A stretch of DNA of 22,253 nucleotides from Paulinella micropora. Its lineage: Eukaryota > Cercozoa > Imbricatea > Euglyphida. The translations under genes were made by a program, and so were the position numbers. The stretch covers positions 548,607 to 570,859 of the forward strand of contig BJOX01000299.1 of the NCBI GenBank assembly GCA_009731375.1, in the 5' to 3' direction. This document shows positions 11,634 through 19,928 of the stretch, piece by piece (positions within the stretch are counted from its first letter, which is position 1; each line of letters begins with the position of its first letter). The notes under the pieces were generated by a model. That model did no database searches. It had not been told where the DNA came from and was given only the letters and a program-made list of their open reading frames with translations.

Positions 11634-12945
11634 TTACCAGTCTTCTATAAAATTAGCAATAACATTCACATTTCCGCCATTATTAGTAGTGGAAACTGAT
11701 TTCTGTGTAAAAGTTAATACATCACTCGGAGACAGATAAATATCATAATTTCTTAGATTGATTTGTTGAGTTGAATTAGCATTAAGATAAATTTTAAAAA
11801 TTGTTGTTCCGTTGGCGATAGCAGTCGCTGCGGTTTCGGTATCAACTATTGAATATTTCGTATCTACATCCGCATACACCGCTCCTGTTAAAGTTCCATT
11901 CAACACCATTCTTACTATATTCGTTTTTCCGTCTTCATTACTAATACTTATCAATGATGGATATACTATTGAATAATTGTCTAAGTTAGCACCAGCACTA
12001 TCATATTTCGCTTTATTTCTTATACTTAATATTGGTCTTTCTGTCGTGTGAGCAACTTCACTACCCTCAATTGAATTGTTATGCTGGTATTAATAGTATT
12101 TGAGCCCTCAATGAATAAACTGGCACTCGCTGTTTTGAGAGTTTGTATTCCAGTCGCTGCATCATTTTTCATTACTGCCGTAAAGGGTAATGTCGTATTT
12201 CGCAGGCTTGCACCGACATTAGCATTCGCACAGTCGATCATATGAACTAATTGAAATAATCCTGTTATCGGATTTTCAATATAAAACTTAATAGCACCAA
12301 ACCCAAGATACTGGAATTGAATTTGAAATACATTTCCTGTGCTCAATGCATTTCTGGCATAGCATAATTTCCATCGCACGGGTCATCCCAGTCTTTTTGG
12401 TCAATATTTTCTACGACACCTCCTTTACAATGTGCAATACTCATTCCATCTTGATTTTTGTGAAAATAAAATCCATCAACAAGCCCATTTCCTATTCCAA
12501 TAAATGAATAGTAATCGTTTGTATCATCCGTTGTCCATATAGCAGTAAAGCGGGCAAGGACCCCTGTTCCAGTTCTATATTTTATTCTCCTTTTACTTAC
12601 CAATCTAGCATCTGCCTTGGTATCCGCTTGAGTTGCTAATACAGCCATATTATCCAAAAATGACACAGATGAATTTGTTTCTGTTTTTGTCCATATCCTA
12701 GTATTAGTGGTATATGGAAAGATTTCCTGTAAAACTGGTGTTAATTGACCTACTACTGCTTCACCAAAAGCGGTTTTTGAATGATTTGTTTCAATATCAC
12801 CATCATATCCAACTTTGACGTTTATAAATTCTCCGTCAGGATTTTCTGCGATTAAACTTGTTTTAATTATTCCATTGGTTTCACACTTAACATCAACAAA
12901 ATTATTGGCGCCATCTTGTGCGATTAAATTTCTCTGGTGTGACAT
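11634..12945 (-). pseudogene. Fiber-like virion protein resembling marine phage/algal virus proteins (frameshifted)
   Basis: A protein of about 437 residues starts at ATG 12945 (MSHQRNLIAQDGANNFVDVK). One frame runs to about 12360, the next to about 12060, the last to the stop at 11634. The middle contains SKRRIKYRTGTGVLARF, then GFGAIKFYIE, a run of features I associate with putative fiber or host-recognition proteins of marine phages, algal giant viruses and polinton-like viruses. The first break is a five-base tandem duplication (GCATA twice at 12357-12366), not a homopolymer slip. It is the last gene of the - strand virion block, after the major capsid gene, which fits a virion role. Likely a beta-rich surface protein; the exact role and receptor cannot be inferred. 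Confidence 0.6.
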
Positions 12946-12989
12946 TTGAGAATTTCACTTCGTGCTTCGCACTCTCGTTTATTCTCAAA
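12945..12989. repeat. Hairpin between the capsid gene and the fiber-like gene
   Basis: Arms TTTGAGAAT (12945-12953) and ATTCTCAAA (12981-12989) are perfect complements. The loop holds two more mini-hairpins, CACTTCGTG and GTGCTTCGCAC. On the - strand it lies after the capsid stop (13105) and touches the start codon at 12945, so it could be a transcript-end hairpin, a leader structure or both. Confidence 0.6.
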
Positions 12990-13104
12990 CGTCGTTTTCC
13001 TATATTATTATACAAGAAAAAAATTATTTATTCTATTTTTTTTTTTTTTACTTTAATTGCATTCGATGTTTTATGAAGATATGAAGTATCTGAATAAAAT
13101 ATCA

Positions 13105-14684
13105 TTAAGTCTTAATAATTTCAATACCCCTTATAATGACATCTTGCTGAAGAATGGCAAAAGTGTAGTGATTGAGGTTGTTTCCCGCAGTAGTAGAAAC
13201 AAACTCATATCGTCGCTCAGTGTCAAGGCTCAGACCTGACTTTTCATAACCTTCAACATTCTTCTCGTGAAGTGGGCGGTTGTTATCCCAGTAATCAACA
13301 TGAAACCAGTTGTACTTATAGATATCGCTGTTTAGGATAGCACTTCCCTTCAACTTATCCTTCAAATCATATAGTCTTCATTATCAGAAGTATCAATGTC
13401 AAATTGTTGCATTCTGCTACCATCAATAGTAGTATAATAAGTTCTAATTTTAGTGTCGTTTCTATGGTCGTTATCAAAAGAAGTATAAGATTTTTCGTCG
13501 TTGTGAAAGGATGAAGTATAGATACGACGAATTCTTTCACCCTGTGCCCTATTCATTTTTACTACAAAGTTCTGACTTGTACTTCCAAGGTTGTGCTTCC
13601 ACGAGATAGGATATTCAATAGTAAATCTAAAACCTTCACCAGCGATTTTGCTTTGAACACCAAGGATGACATTTGGGTCTGTTTCAACCGCGAGAAACAA
13701 GTTCGAATTTGAAACAACAGCACCAGTAGCACCAATTGCAGCACCACCAGCGATGTTAGTGGCACTGGTTCCAGTAAACATAGTTCTACTAGTTCCTTCC
13801 CATACAATCCGCATATCCATAATTTCATTGAAGCCTAGTGTTTTGTCAATTTCAAAAATAGTTCCAAAAATCATACCCAAAGGCAATTTAACATTGATAA
13901 CTGGAGTGTCATCAGCAGTATTAACAGCAGTAGCAGCCGCCTGAATGACTCCGACTTCAAAATACTTAGCCTCCTCATAAGCGACATTAATAAATGAACC
14001 TCCTACTCCGTTATAACTATTCAAAAGGTCATTGTGGCGACGAGCACTCATTGACGGGAGACTTACCAAATTTTTGACACTATCGCCAACAGCATTGATA
14101 GCGGCGATTATCTCAGCCTTCCTATCACCACCATTAGTATCTTGAACTTGTAGAGTTCCGAACGTGGCAGCACCAGGAGCGACAGCGACAGCAGCACTTG
14201 CAGCTGGATAATATCTTGAAGCAATATTCAAAGTAGCATCATTAAGCACATTACACTTTTGAAGCATTGCCCCACTAGTATTGGCAGTAGCCCCGTGGTT
14301 CTCCAGAGACATAAACTTATCATAACTGATTTCAGGCTTCCAAATCATTTTAGTGTAATTACCAACGTGTTGAAGATTACACAGATACTGCCCGCTTCGG
14401 CTTCGCAATTCAATACTCCTAATCATTGACAAGCAATCCATGAAGATACGATTAGCATTGTTCTGACCTGGGTTCTGTGGTGTGTAAGTAAATCGCAACA
14501 CACTACGGGCAAGGTTCAACGGACGAGTAGGGATTTCAAAGGTGCTTTCATTACCTCCAGCAGTGGTGAGAGTAATATTCGCCGAGCCTTCACGGCTTGT
14601 GAGTTTGTTTAATTCGTATTTTCCTTTTAGTAGTTCTTTTGGTTGGTGGTCTAATTCCTGTCCATATCCAACTTGAGACTGCAT
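13105..14684 (-). pseudogene. MCP: Major capsid protein, double jelly-roll (one frameshift)
   Basis: The gene starts at ATG 14684 (MQSQVGYGQELDHQ) with an open frame of 440 codons to 13362. The reading continues in another frame from about 13365 to 13105, giving about 526 residues, the expected size for a Polinton hexon-like capsid protein. The C-terminal segment has the family pattern LKDKLKGSAILNSDIYKYNW, followed by LNHYTFAILQ, which I recognise from adintovirus/Maverick capsid proteins. Internal Ala/Gly-rich stretches (about residues 180-200 and 310-330) are probably surface loops. The single break sits beside a short A/T run at about 13364. It forms the trimeric capsomers of the icosahedral shell. 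It lies downstream of the penton gene, the usual gene order. Confidence 0.85.
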
Positions 14685-14730
14685 TTTTGTTTTGTTTTTG
14701 AAGAGGTGTAAGTTGATTAATACACAGCAA

Positions 14731-14742
14731 ATATATTTATAG
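14731..14742 (-). promoter_or_regulatory. TATA-like box upstream of the major capsid gene
   Basis: On the - strand CTATAAATATAT lies about 50 bases before the capsid ATG, followed by an A-rich leader with repeated AAAACAAAAC. It is the clearest promoter-like element of the late block, though unproven. Confidence 0.4.
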
Positions 14743-14769
14743 AAAAAAATATTTAAATCAAAAATTAAT

Positions 14770-15625
14770 TTATCTCTGTTTCAAAAGATTAAAGAATGAA
14801 TTAAATGAATGAAAATAATTTGTTTCACGATAAACCAATAAAGTCATAACGATACCTAAACCATTAAGATTAATTGCTTGGTCGTTTTCGTCCGTCAAGT
14901 AAAACCTAAATACATTGTTTGAACTTGCAGATAATGTTTTCCCGTATTCGCTACCAGAGCCGTCATAAATGACAGAGCCGAAAGGAATTTCGTTGGCTGT
15001 ATATATTTCTTGTAGCACGTGATTATCTCCTTCCCCCACTAAGTCTGATTGAAGGTATAAAGTTTTTTCTCCTGTAAGAATAATTACATTTGGCGATTTA
15101 ATAAAATTATTGGCGAAGAAATATGTTGAATTTCTATCAAAACCCATTACCTCGTGAATACGTGTATCAGCACCAAATATAAACCGCGGTTGAATACCTC
15201 CGTTATTTGAAACACTGAATGTTAATTTACCATCCTCTGGTTCTGTGTTTGTATTGTTGCTTGAGACAACATAAGTATAGTCATTCGGACTTTCTGTCGT
15301 CAATATCTCAGATAACTTATTTTTTAAATTGTTCATTGTGTAGTTTCCCTCGGGTATTGTAATTAAAGCCTCATACCCGTCTTCGGATAATTTAAAAGTA
15401 TTATATGGTGAAGCCACAAAGTCAATATGAAGGGGCTAGACAATCCCACACATTGTAAAATTCTTCATATCTATGTGCCGAAGTCGTATTACTCTGTGGA
15501 CAATGTGTGGGATTGTCTAGCCCCTTCATATTGACTTCGTGTGTAAAGTCGCTGTCAGTGCCAGTTATCCTATTTTTACTATTTATGTAATAGATACCCG
15601 AACTTCTTCCTCCCTTGTAGTCCAT
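14770..15625 (-). pseudogene. Penton-like minor capsid protein, broken by an inverted segment
   Basis: The N-terminus (MDYKGGRSSGIYYINSKNR, from ATG 15625) and the C-terminal body (ASPYNTFKLSEDGYEALITI, 15417-14770) match the single jelly-roll penton proteins of Polintons, which form the five-fold vertices. Total is about 260 residues, as usual. Between them the reading is destroyed by a 38-bp inverted repeat (15419-15456 and 15500-15537). The segment between the arms reads sensibly only on the opposite strand, where it shows PKSYY, part of the motif expected at this exact point of the protein. So this piece is now back to front and the frame stops at 15422. The remainder is open. The gene follows the protease by 27 bases and precedes the capsid gene. 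Confidence 0.75.
15419..15537. repeat. 38-bp perfect inverted repeat with 43-base loop inside the penton gene
   Basis: Bases 15419-15456 and 15500-15537 are exact reverse complements. The loop (15457-15499) is the reverse complement of what the penton gene should carry. Perfect arms imply a recent event or an assembly fold-back. Confidence 0.97.
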
Positions 15626-15652
15626 TGTTATATTATTATAGATAAATATTTT

Positions 15653-16390
15653 TTACAAAAAGGTGTCAAAGCCATACCCATTCTGTGCTTTTAATTTTTC
15701 TGCTTCTTCTTCTTTTAAGTCTGTGTAGCCACTGGCGAATTTGAATTTAATACCTTTCGCCCGCTCCATTAAAAACCTCATACTATGCCAACCGCACGTG
15801 TCTGAGGTGTTTGATTGTTGTTTTACTTGATTAACCTTCATTAACAAATAACTATCGGGATGGCTTTTGTCTATTAGTTGTTTCATTTGTTGTTGAAAGT
15901 CTTCTGTTGGCTCGTAAAGTGCTAATGGGTCATAGACTTCCACGGACCTGTCTTTATCTAGACTTATCCATACTGCGATCCAATGAGACCCTGCTTGCTT
16001 GTGATTGTCCAAATTCATAATAAATCCATATCGTTTTCTGCTTCCGGGCTTCAACTTGTAGATTTCATCACTGGCTATTGCTCCGAGATACCATCCATAT
16101 TTTTTCATTATGTCGTCTATTTCATTAGTCATTAGTCCCCGTCCCTCTCCTTCCTGCATGGATTGCTCTTGCTGTTGCGCTGGCTCTTGCTGTGGCTCCT
16201 CTTGCTGTTGTTGCTGTGGCTCATCTGGCCGTTGTTGCTGTGGCTCCTCTTGCTGGTGCTCTAATGATGTGGTAATAGTAGGGGTGTGCATTCCCTCGTC
16301 AATATTCAAATCATTTGAAACTTGTTTATCTACATTTGGGTCTATAGTCATTTTGCTAGTTAGAGTTTTTACAAAGTCCTTTTTATTCAT
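15653..16390 (-). CDS. PRO: Adenovirus-type maturation cysteine protease
   Basis: An intact 245-residue frame from ATG 16390. The C-terminal half is a C5/Ulp1-fold protease: GSHWIAVWI holds the catalytic His (about residue 136), VEVYDPL the Asp (154), KQQSNTSDTCGWH the oxyanion Gln (191 or 192) and nucleophile Cys (199). Residues 44-78 form a Gln/Glu/Pro-rich linker made of imperfect repeats, and residues 1-43 are an extra N-terminal part. In Polintons and adenoviruses this enzyme cleaves capsid and core precursors during maturation. Its start overlaps the upstream stop by four bases (ATGA), which suggests coupled expression, and the penton gene follows. It is one of very few intact long genes here, with all catalytic residues kept. 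Confidence 0.88.
   Translation of the reverse strand: MNKKDFVKTLTSKMTIDPNVDKQVSNDLNIDEGMHTPTITTSLEHQQEEPQQQRPDEPQQQQQEEPQQEPAQQQEQSMQEGEGRGLMTNEIDDIMKKYGWYLGAIASDEIYKLKPGSRKRYGFIMNLDNHKQAGSHWIAVWISLDKDRSVEVYDPLALYEPTEDFQQQMKQLIDKSHPDSYLLMKVNQVKQQSNTSDTCGWHSMRFLMERAKGIKFKFASGYTDLKEEEAEKLKAQNGYGFDTFL
16155..16265. repeat. In-frame Gln/Glu/Pro-coding minisatellite in the protease gene
   Basis: Imperfect repeats of TTGCTGTGGCTCCTC on the + strand encode QQ-EEPQQ units of the protease linker. Copy number is likely to vary between relatives without disturbing the frame. Confidence 0.75.
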
Positions 16391-16905
16391 TGTGTGCCTC
16401 CAATCATTGCGGGATAGATATTTTTTATTATTTTTATTGAAAATACCTTATCAATTAATTCTTCTAATGTCTTCGCTCCATTCCCTTTTTGTTCATTAAT
16501 ATCCATATATTCTTCATATCTAGCATAATCCGCTACTTTTCTTTTTACGTTTTCCTTTTCATTTCCAACATCAATATTAAACCTTTTAATCATGTTAATT
16601 ATCCGCTTTGAAGTGTCTTTGTAATTTAATTCTTTATGTCCATCACTATCTAGTCTCTTTTTTAAAGCCTGTGCTAACTCTTTTATAGTCATGTTTGGGT
16701 GATAAGTTTTTGAAAATGCAGAGATTAAAAATTGGTTAATTTGTAAATTTTCAAAATGCTTACCCTTTTCTTCTGCTTTCTTTTCTTCCTTTTCAAGTTT
16801 TTCTTTATATTCTTCTGCTAACTTTTTCTGTTCCTCTAAAGATGTCGCTGTGGCTATAGCCGTCTGAATATCTTGACTGGCTTTTTGTAAGTCTTTACGA
16901 CTCAT
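16387..16905 (-). CDS. Unknown virion-block protein with N-terminal coiled coil
   Basis: An intact 172-residue frame from ATG 16905. Residues 20-50 are a strong Lys/Glu coiled coil (EEQKKLAEEYKEKLEKEEKK). A globular helical part follows (HFENLQINQFLISAFSKTY), and the C-terminus is YPAMIGGTQ. The MIGG-T string fits the adenovirus protease consensus of Met/Ile/Leu, any residue, Gly-Gly, cut before the next residue, so the tail could be trimmed by the neighbouring protease. The gene start overlaps the preceding stop by 11 bases and its stop overlaps the protease start by 4, placing it in a tightly coupled late cluster. No named family is recognised. It could be a minor capsid cement or scaffold-like protein, but this rests on context only. 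Confidence 0.65.
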   Translation of the reverse strand: MSRKDLQKASQDIQTAIATATSLEEQKKLAEEYKEKLEKEEKKAEEKGKHFENLQINQFLISAFSKTYHPNMTIKELAQALKKRLDSDGHKELNYKDTSKRIINMIKRFNIDVGNEKENVKRKVADYARYEEYMDINEQKGNGAKTLEELIDKVFSIKIIKNIYPAMIGGTQ

Positions 16906-17705
16906 CTTTTTTTATGAAATTATCTGTATATCCTGCTAATTTCAGTGTTTCGATATCTTTCTGCTTGTGCTTTTTTTCTTCCTCGTATTGTTCTTTTGTT
17001 TTCAATGGTGCTTCATCTCCTAAATTAGGTAATGGTGGTGCTTGTGGTGGTGCTCCTAATGGCGGTGCTTGTGGCTGCCCCTGTTGCGGTGGCATAATAT
17101 ATTGATATTGTGGTGGCGGTGGTAATGCTTGTATCCTATTTTTCTGTCTTCTTCATATTTTACATCTTCTATGAGTTTTTGCTCCCTTCTTAGTTCTCTG
17201 GCTTTTTGTTCTTGTCGTTCATTAATATCCGCTAGTTCTCTTTTATGTTCCCTATCCATTACATCTTTTTGTTCCTCGGCATCGGCTCTGTCTTTTCTTT
17301 CTTGCCTCTTCTTCTCCTCGTCTAAATCCTCCCGTGCCTTTCTTTCTTTCTTCTCTATGTTTCAATACCTCCATACTTTTCCTTTCTGAGTTTGTCTAAG
17401 TGGTCTTGAATTGCTGTTCTCGTATTCTGCTCAATCTCTGACAGGTTCTGGACTTTTCTTAAGTCTTCCTTCTTTGTTTTTTTCTTTGCTTTTGGTCTGC
17501 TCAAGTATTTCATAAAAAGTTTAACAATTTGAAGTGTGCTCAAATCATTTGTTTTCTTACCGAAATTAAGATAATATTTTTTACCCTTCTGGATAATATA
17601 CGGCCTCCCGCTTTTATTTCTATAAACCCGCGGTGGACGGACTTTTGCCCTTTTCACATTTTTAGTCTTTAGCGACCATTGTATATTAACAAAAAATATT
17701 TTCAA
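16895..17705 (-). pseudogene. Basic, coiled-coil, proline-rich protein (two or more frameshifts)
   Basis: The first frame covers 17705-17355 without a clear ATG; an ATG at 17679 in a neighbouring frame may be the true start. The frame changes near 17358 and near 17141, ending at 16895, for about 260 residues. The N-terminal part is basic, with VYRNKSGRPYIIQKGKKYYL, a pattern like the short 'residue-modified strand' openings seen in several Polinton and giant-virus proteins. Then comes a long Lys/Glu/Arg coiled coil (about 17340-17150) and a Pro/Gln/Ala linker (PPQQGQPQAPPLGAPP, about 17095-17040) and a final charged helix. The stop overlaps the next start by 11 bases. Long coiled coil plus linker suggests a structural or assembly protein. 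Family not recognised. Confidence 0.55.
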
Positions 17706-17727
17706 TTCGTTTATATCAAAAATATCA

Positions 17728-18051
17728 TTAAAACTTCAAAGCCCCACGACCGCTCTGCCTACCATACCCAAGTTTTGCAGCGGTAGTCCCGATACGAGAC
17801 GCATATGGAACCCCGACATCGCCAAGTGCATTCGCAGTCTTTGAAATAATCTTGTCATCTCGAAGGAACTTATTCACAGCCATCGCGGTTTTACCTACAT
17901 TGGCCCAGTTAATTTTACCGCCAGCCTGTCCCTTGCCTCCTTGCTTCTTCTTACGACCAGTCTTCTTTTTGCCTCCAGCCATTGTGCTTGAGTTAATTGT
18001 TCGTTTGCCGATTGTTGGAATGACTTCAACACGAGTTGTTTTTACTACCAT
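17728..18051 (-). CDS. Small basic core-like protein (adenovirus pX-like candidate)
   Basis: An intact 107-residue frame from ATG 18051. Residues about 24-45 are MAGGKKKTGRKKKQGGKG, very rich in Lys and Gly and likely to bind DNA. The rest (NVGKTAMAVNKFLRDDKIIS onward) is moderately hydrophobic, with alternating Ala/Gly, and ends GYGRQSGRGALKF. Polintons and adintoviruses carry a small protein of this type next to the ATPase, compared in the literature with adenovirus core or membrane-active proteins. MAGG-K fits the adenovirus protease consensus, so cleavage there would release a basic N-terminus of the mature form, as in adenovirus core precursors. An alternative is that Met 24 is the true start. 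It lies 15 bases after the ATPase stop. Confidence 0.6.
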   Translation of the reverse strand: MVVKTTRVEVIPTIGKRTINSSTMAGGKKKTGRKKKQGGKGQAGGKINWANVGKTAMAVNKFLRDDKIISKTANALGDVGVPYASRIGTTAAKLGYGRQSGRGALKF

Positions 18052-18066
18052 AAATGATAGCGAAAT

Positions 18067-18903
18067 CTAATACAGAAAAAAAAATAATTTTAATTTTTTT
18101 TTCTGAAGACGAAAATTAAAGTTTTTGCGAAGTTCATCATCAACACTTGAGACATAAAGAAAATTAAATCTCTCCTTTGTAGCCTCGTGATACTTTTGAA
18201 GAAAATAATCAAAGTCGAAAGATAAGTCTAAGTGTTTATACACGAGTTCCATTTTATCCTGAGACTAGCCTGGAAAGATTAACAAATAATCTAACTGCTT
18301 AATTGCTTCTGGTCTAATGTCGTTTAAATACTGGCTTGACATAATAACCTTACTTTTATAGTGTCTGTTCTTTTTTAACAAATCGCTTACGGACTTATCT
18401 CTTAATCCACTTCCTAAATCGTCCAAAACAAAAAAGCAACCTCTGGTGAAATATACTTACTAGGTCTCTCTTTCTTCTCACCTCCTTCTTCTTTTTTCTT
18501 TTCCTTTCCGAAATAAAGAAATTGTGGTTTCTCTATTTCCTCTTTGTCCTGTTTTATTTCTCCTTCGTGTTGCTCGTCATGTCTGTTCAGTTTGTCAAGT
18601 TCATAGTCTATCACATTTACACCATCTGATTTAAGAAAGGTGTATATTGCCATTGGGTTTCCCCTGTTCTTAAGGTGCTTTACCATTGCTTTATAAATGT
18701 AGTCCTTGTGTATTGTTGAAGCGATAATTACAATACGGGTCTTTCTGTCTGTAGTCCGTTTCAGTATTTCAAAGAGTGCTGTTGTTTTCCCGCTCTTCTT
18801 ACGGGCAAGTAGAAATATATTTGCATACGGCTCATTGAATACTTTATAACCTTTTGCTTTTTTGTTTCCATCACCTCTTGTTTTACTGGCTTCACCTTGA
18901 CAT
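18067..18903 (-). pseudogene. ATPase: FtsK/HerA-type (A32-like) genome packaging ATPase, broken
   Basis: This ATPase pumps viral DNA into the capsid. From the right, FNEPYANIFLLARKKSGKTT carries the Walker A loop (about 18783-18830). After a charged insert (about 18585-18470) the Walker B strand FFVLDD is found at about 18415-18435, followed by SSQYLNDIRPEAIKQLDYLL, a sensor-like segment typical of the family. The C-terminal part (18252-18067) includes ATKERFNFLYV. The frame shifts at the six-base A run 18430-18435, just before Walker B. An in-frame TAG at 18265-18267 interrupts the C-terminal part, and the N-terminus beyond Walker A seems shifted relative to the ATG at 18903. Length of about 278 codons is normal. 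At least three lesions make this copy inactive as written. Confidence 0.85.
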
Positions 18904-18929
18904 TATTTATTTTTTGTATTGTGTATATT

Positions 18930-19292
18930 CTAAGCAAGAAATTTCAAACACACAACAATTCTTCCCGCTAAATTTCCTGTGTCAATATTTCCGCTGTCAG
19001 TTTCAAGGACTTTAAATGTATATTGTCCGTCCGTCCATCCTACGACACCTAAATTATAACTAAGGTTTGAAATGTTTGCTATATTACTATCAGCGAATGT
19101 GCCGATAATTCCAATTCTGTCCATATAAAGAATTCTGGTTTTGGTTTCCGTCTGGTCGTTCGTATAATGAATAAACTTAACATTCACTTTGGTTGGTGTG
19201 AATTACATTTGAATATTTTTATTAAATGGTTTGCTTCCAACAAAATGATTGCTCAGAAAAATAATCCGCTGATATTTATATTCAGTAGCCAT
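18930..19292 (-). pseudogene. Unknown small protein with an in-frame stop
   Basis: ATG 19292 opens MATEYKYQRIIFLSNHFVGS in a frame that meets TAA at about 19204-19202, then continues in the same frame to a stop at 18930, giving about 120 residues overall. The longer second part is beta-rich (RIGIIGTFADSNIANISNL, GQYTFKVLETDSG). The absence of a shift and good coding character on both sides suggest a single gene with a nonsense change, although two tiny genes are possible. No family recognised. Placement between ATPase and membrane protein suggests a virion component. Confidence 0.45.
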
Positions 19293-19301
19293 GATTATAT
19301 A

Positions 19302-19323
19302 CAAAGATTTTAAAAAATCTTTG
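19302..19323. promoter_or_regulatory. Perfect 10-bp palindrome between two divergent genes
   Basis: CAAAGATTTT, two A bases, then AAAATCTTTG. It lies 10 bases before the - strand start (19292) and 17 before the + strand start (19340), with TATATA words on both sides (about 19296-19301 and 19331-19338). It could be a shared operator or divergent promoter element. Confidence 0.5.
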
Positions 19324-19339
19324 AGCAAAAATATATATT

Positions 19340-19587
19340 ATGTTAATAATATTCTTGTTTATGTGGTCTGTGTTAGGTCGGACTGCCTGCGACTTTTACT
19401 CGCGGGTAAGCGAAAAAAAGCATGAGAGTTGTGCTTATTGTATAAAGCAAGGAACAGAAACTAAATTTAAATGTGTTATAAGCCTATGAGTGATTGGTGT
19501 GTCAGTTTTGATGAAGCCATTCCTTTAATTTGCTCAAATGATGCTATGTGGTATAAAACTCAAGTATATGAATGTTCATTTCTTTGA
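19340..19587 (+). pseudogene. Small Cys-rich protein with signal peptide, opposite strand (one frameshift)
   Basis: ATG 19340 opens MLIIFLFMWSVLGRTACDFY, a good signal peptide or membrane anchor with likely cleavage before or near the first Cys. A Cys-rich ectodomain follows (SCAYCIKQ, KCVIS). The frame shifts at the CC pair near 19483 and continues with SDWCVSF, LICSND and YECSFL to the stop at 19587. Total is about 82 residues with seven Cys, an odd number that could allow dimerisation or a free Cys. It is the only + strand gene in the virion block and its tail overlaps the end of the opposing membrane-protein gene by about 12 bases. It resembles small secreted or envelope-type proteins in layout; no family is recognised. 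Coding is supported by signal-peptide character and Cys persistence across the shift. Confidence 0.45.
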
Positions 19588-19928
19588 ACTAGAAGGTGAT
19601 GGAAGGCAAATTCCTATGAGTAAAGTCAAATTCCGACATAAGTATTTGCAACCTCACAAGGTAAGTTCTTTTCAGATAGCCTCACGATACAAAGGGTTAT
19701 AATGGCAATAATGATACCCATTTGAAATAAGTATTTAATAAGTCGGCTGTCGGTCGGTCTGTTTTTTATACAACAACAATTCCAGTTATCTTCCAATTCG
19801 TGCTCTACTTTTTTTTCCTCAGTCTTTAGTTCTACTCCAAGAACACGAGACTTAAATTCGGGAGTTAGTTCGCCATCCATATCCATAATAGGCGGGGGTC
19901 TGTGAAGTCTAGTTGTATTATTTGACAT
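19576..19928 (-). pseudogene. Small two-helix membrane protein (one frameshift)
   Basis: ATG 19928 opens MSNNTTRLHRPPPIMDMDGE, a hydrophilic N-terminus with a C-C-C cluster (NWNCCCIKNRPTDS), then a first membrane helix (IKYLFQMGIIIAIITLCIV). The frame stops at 19626, but after a shift near 19629 a second hydrophobic segment continues (LTLLIGICLPSPSSSKK) to the stop at 19576. Total is about 118 residues. An N-terminal MDMDGELTPEF box with a final LPSPS tail is a combination I associate with a conserved small membrane protein of Polintons. The start overlaps the fiber stop by 11 bases (ATGTCAAATAA). It probably sits in a virion or host membrane. Function unknown. Confidence 0.6.

Noticed and set aside
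13666-13944. Hydrophobic + strand frame opposite the capsid gene
   Set aside because: It is the antisense shadow of the capsid coding sequence; the - strand frame has the family motifs.
16110-16499. + strand Cys-rich frame opposite the protease
   Set aside because: The Cys-Gly-Ser runs are the antisense reading of the Gln/Glu/Pro repeat in the protease gene.
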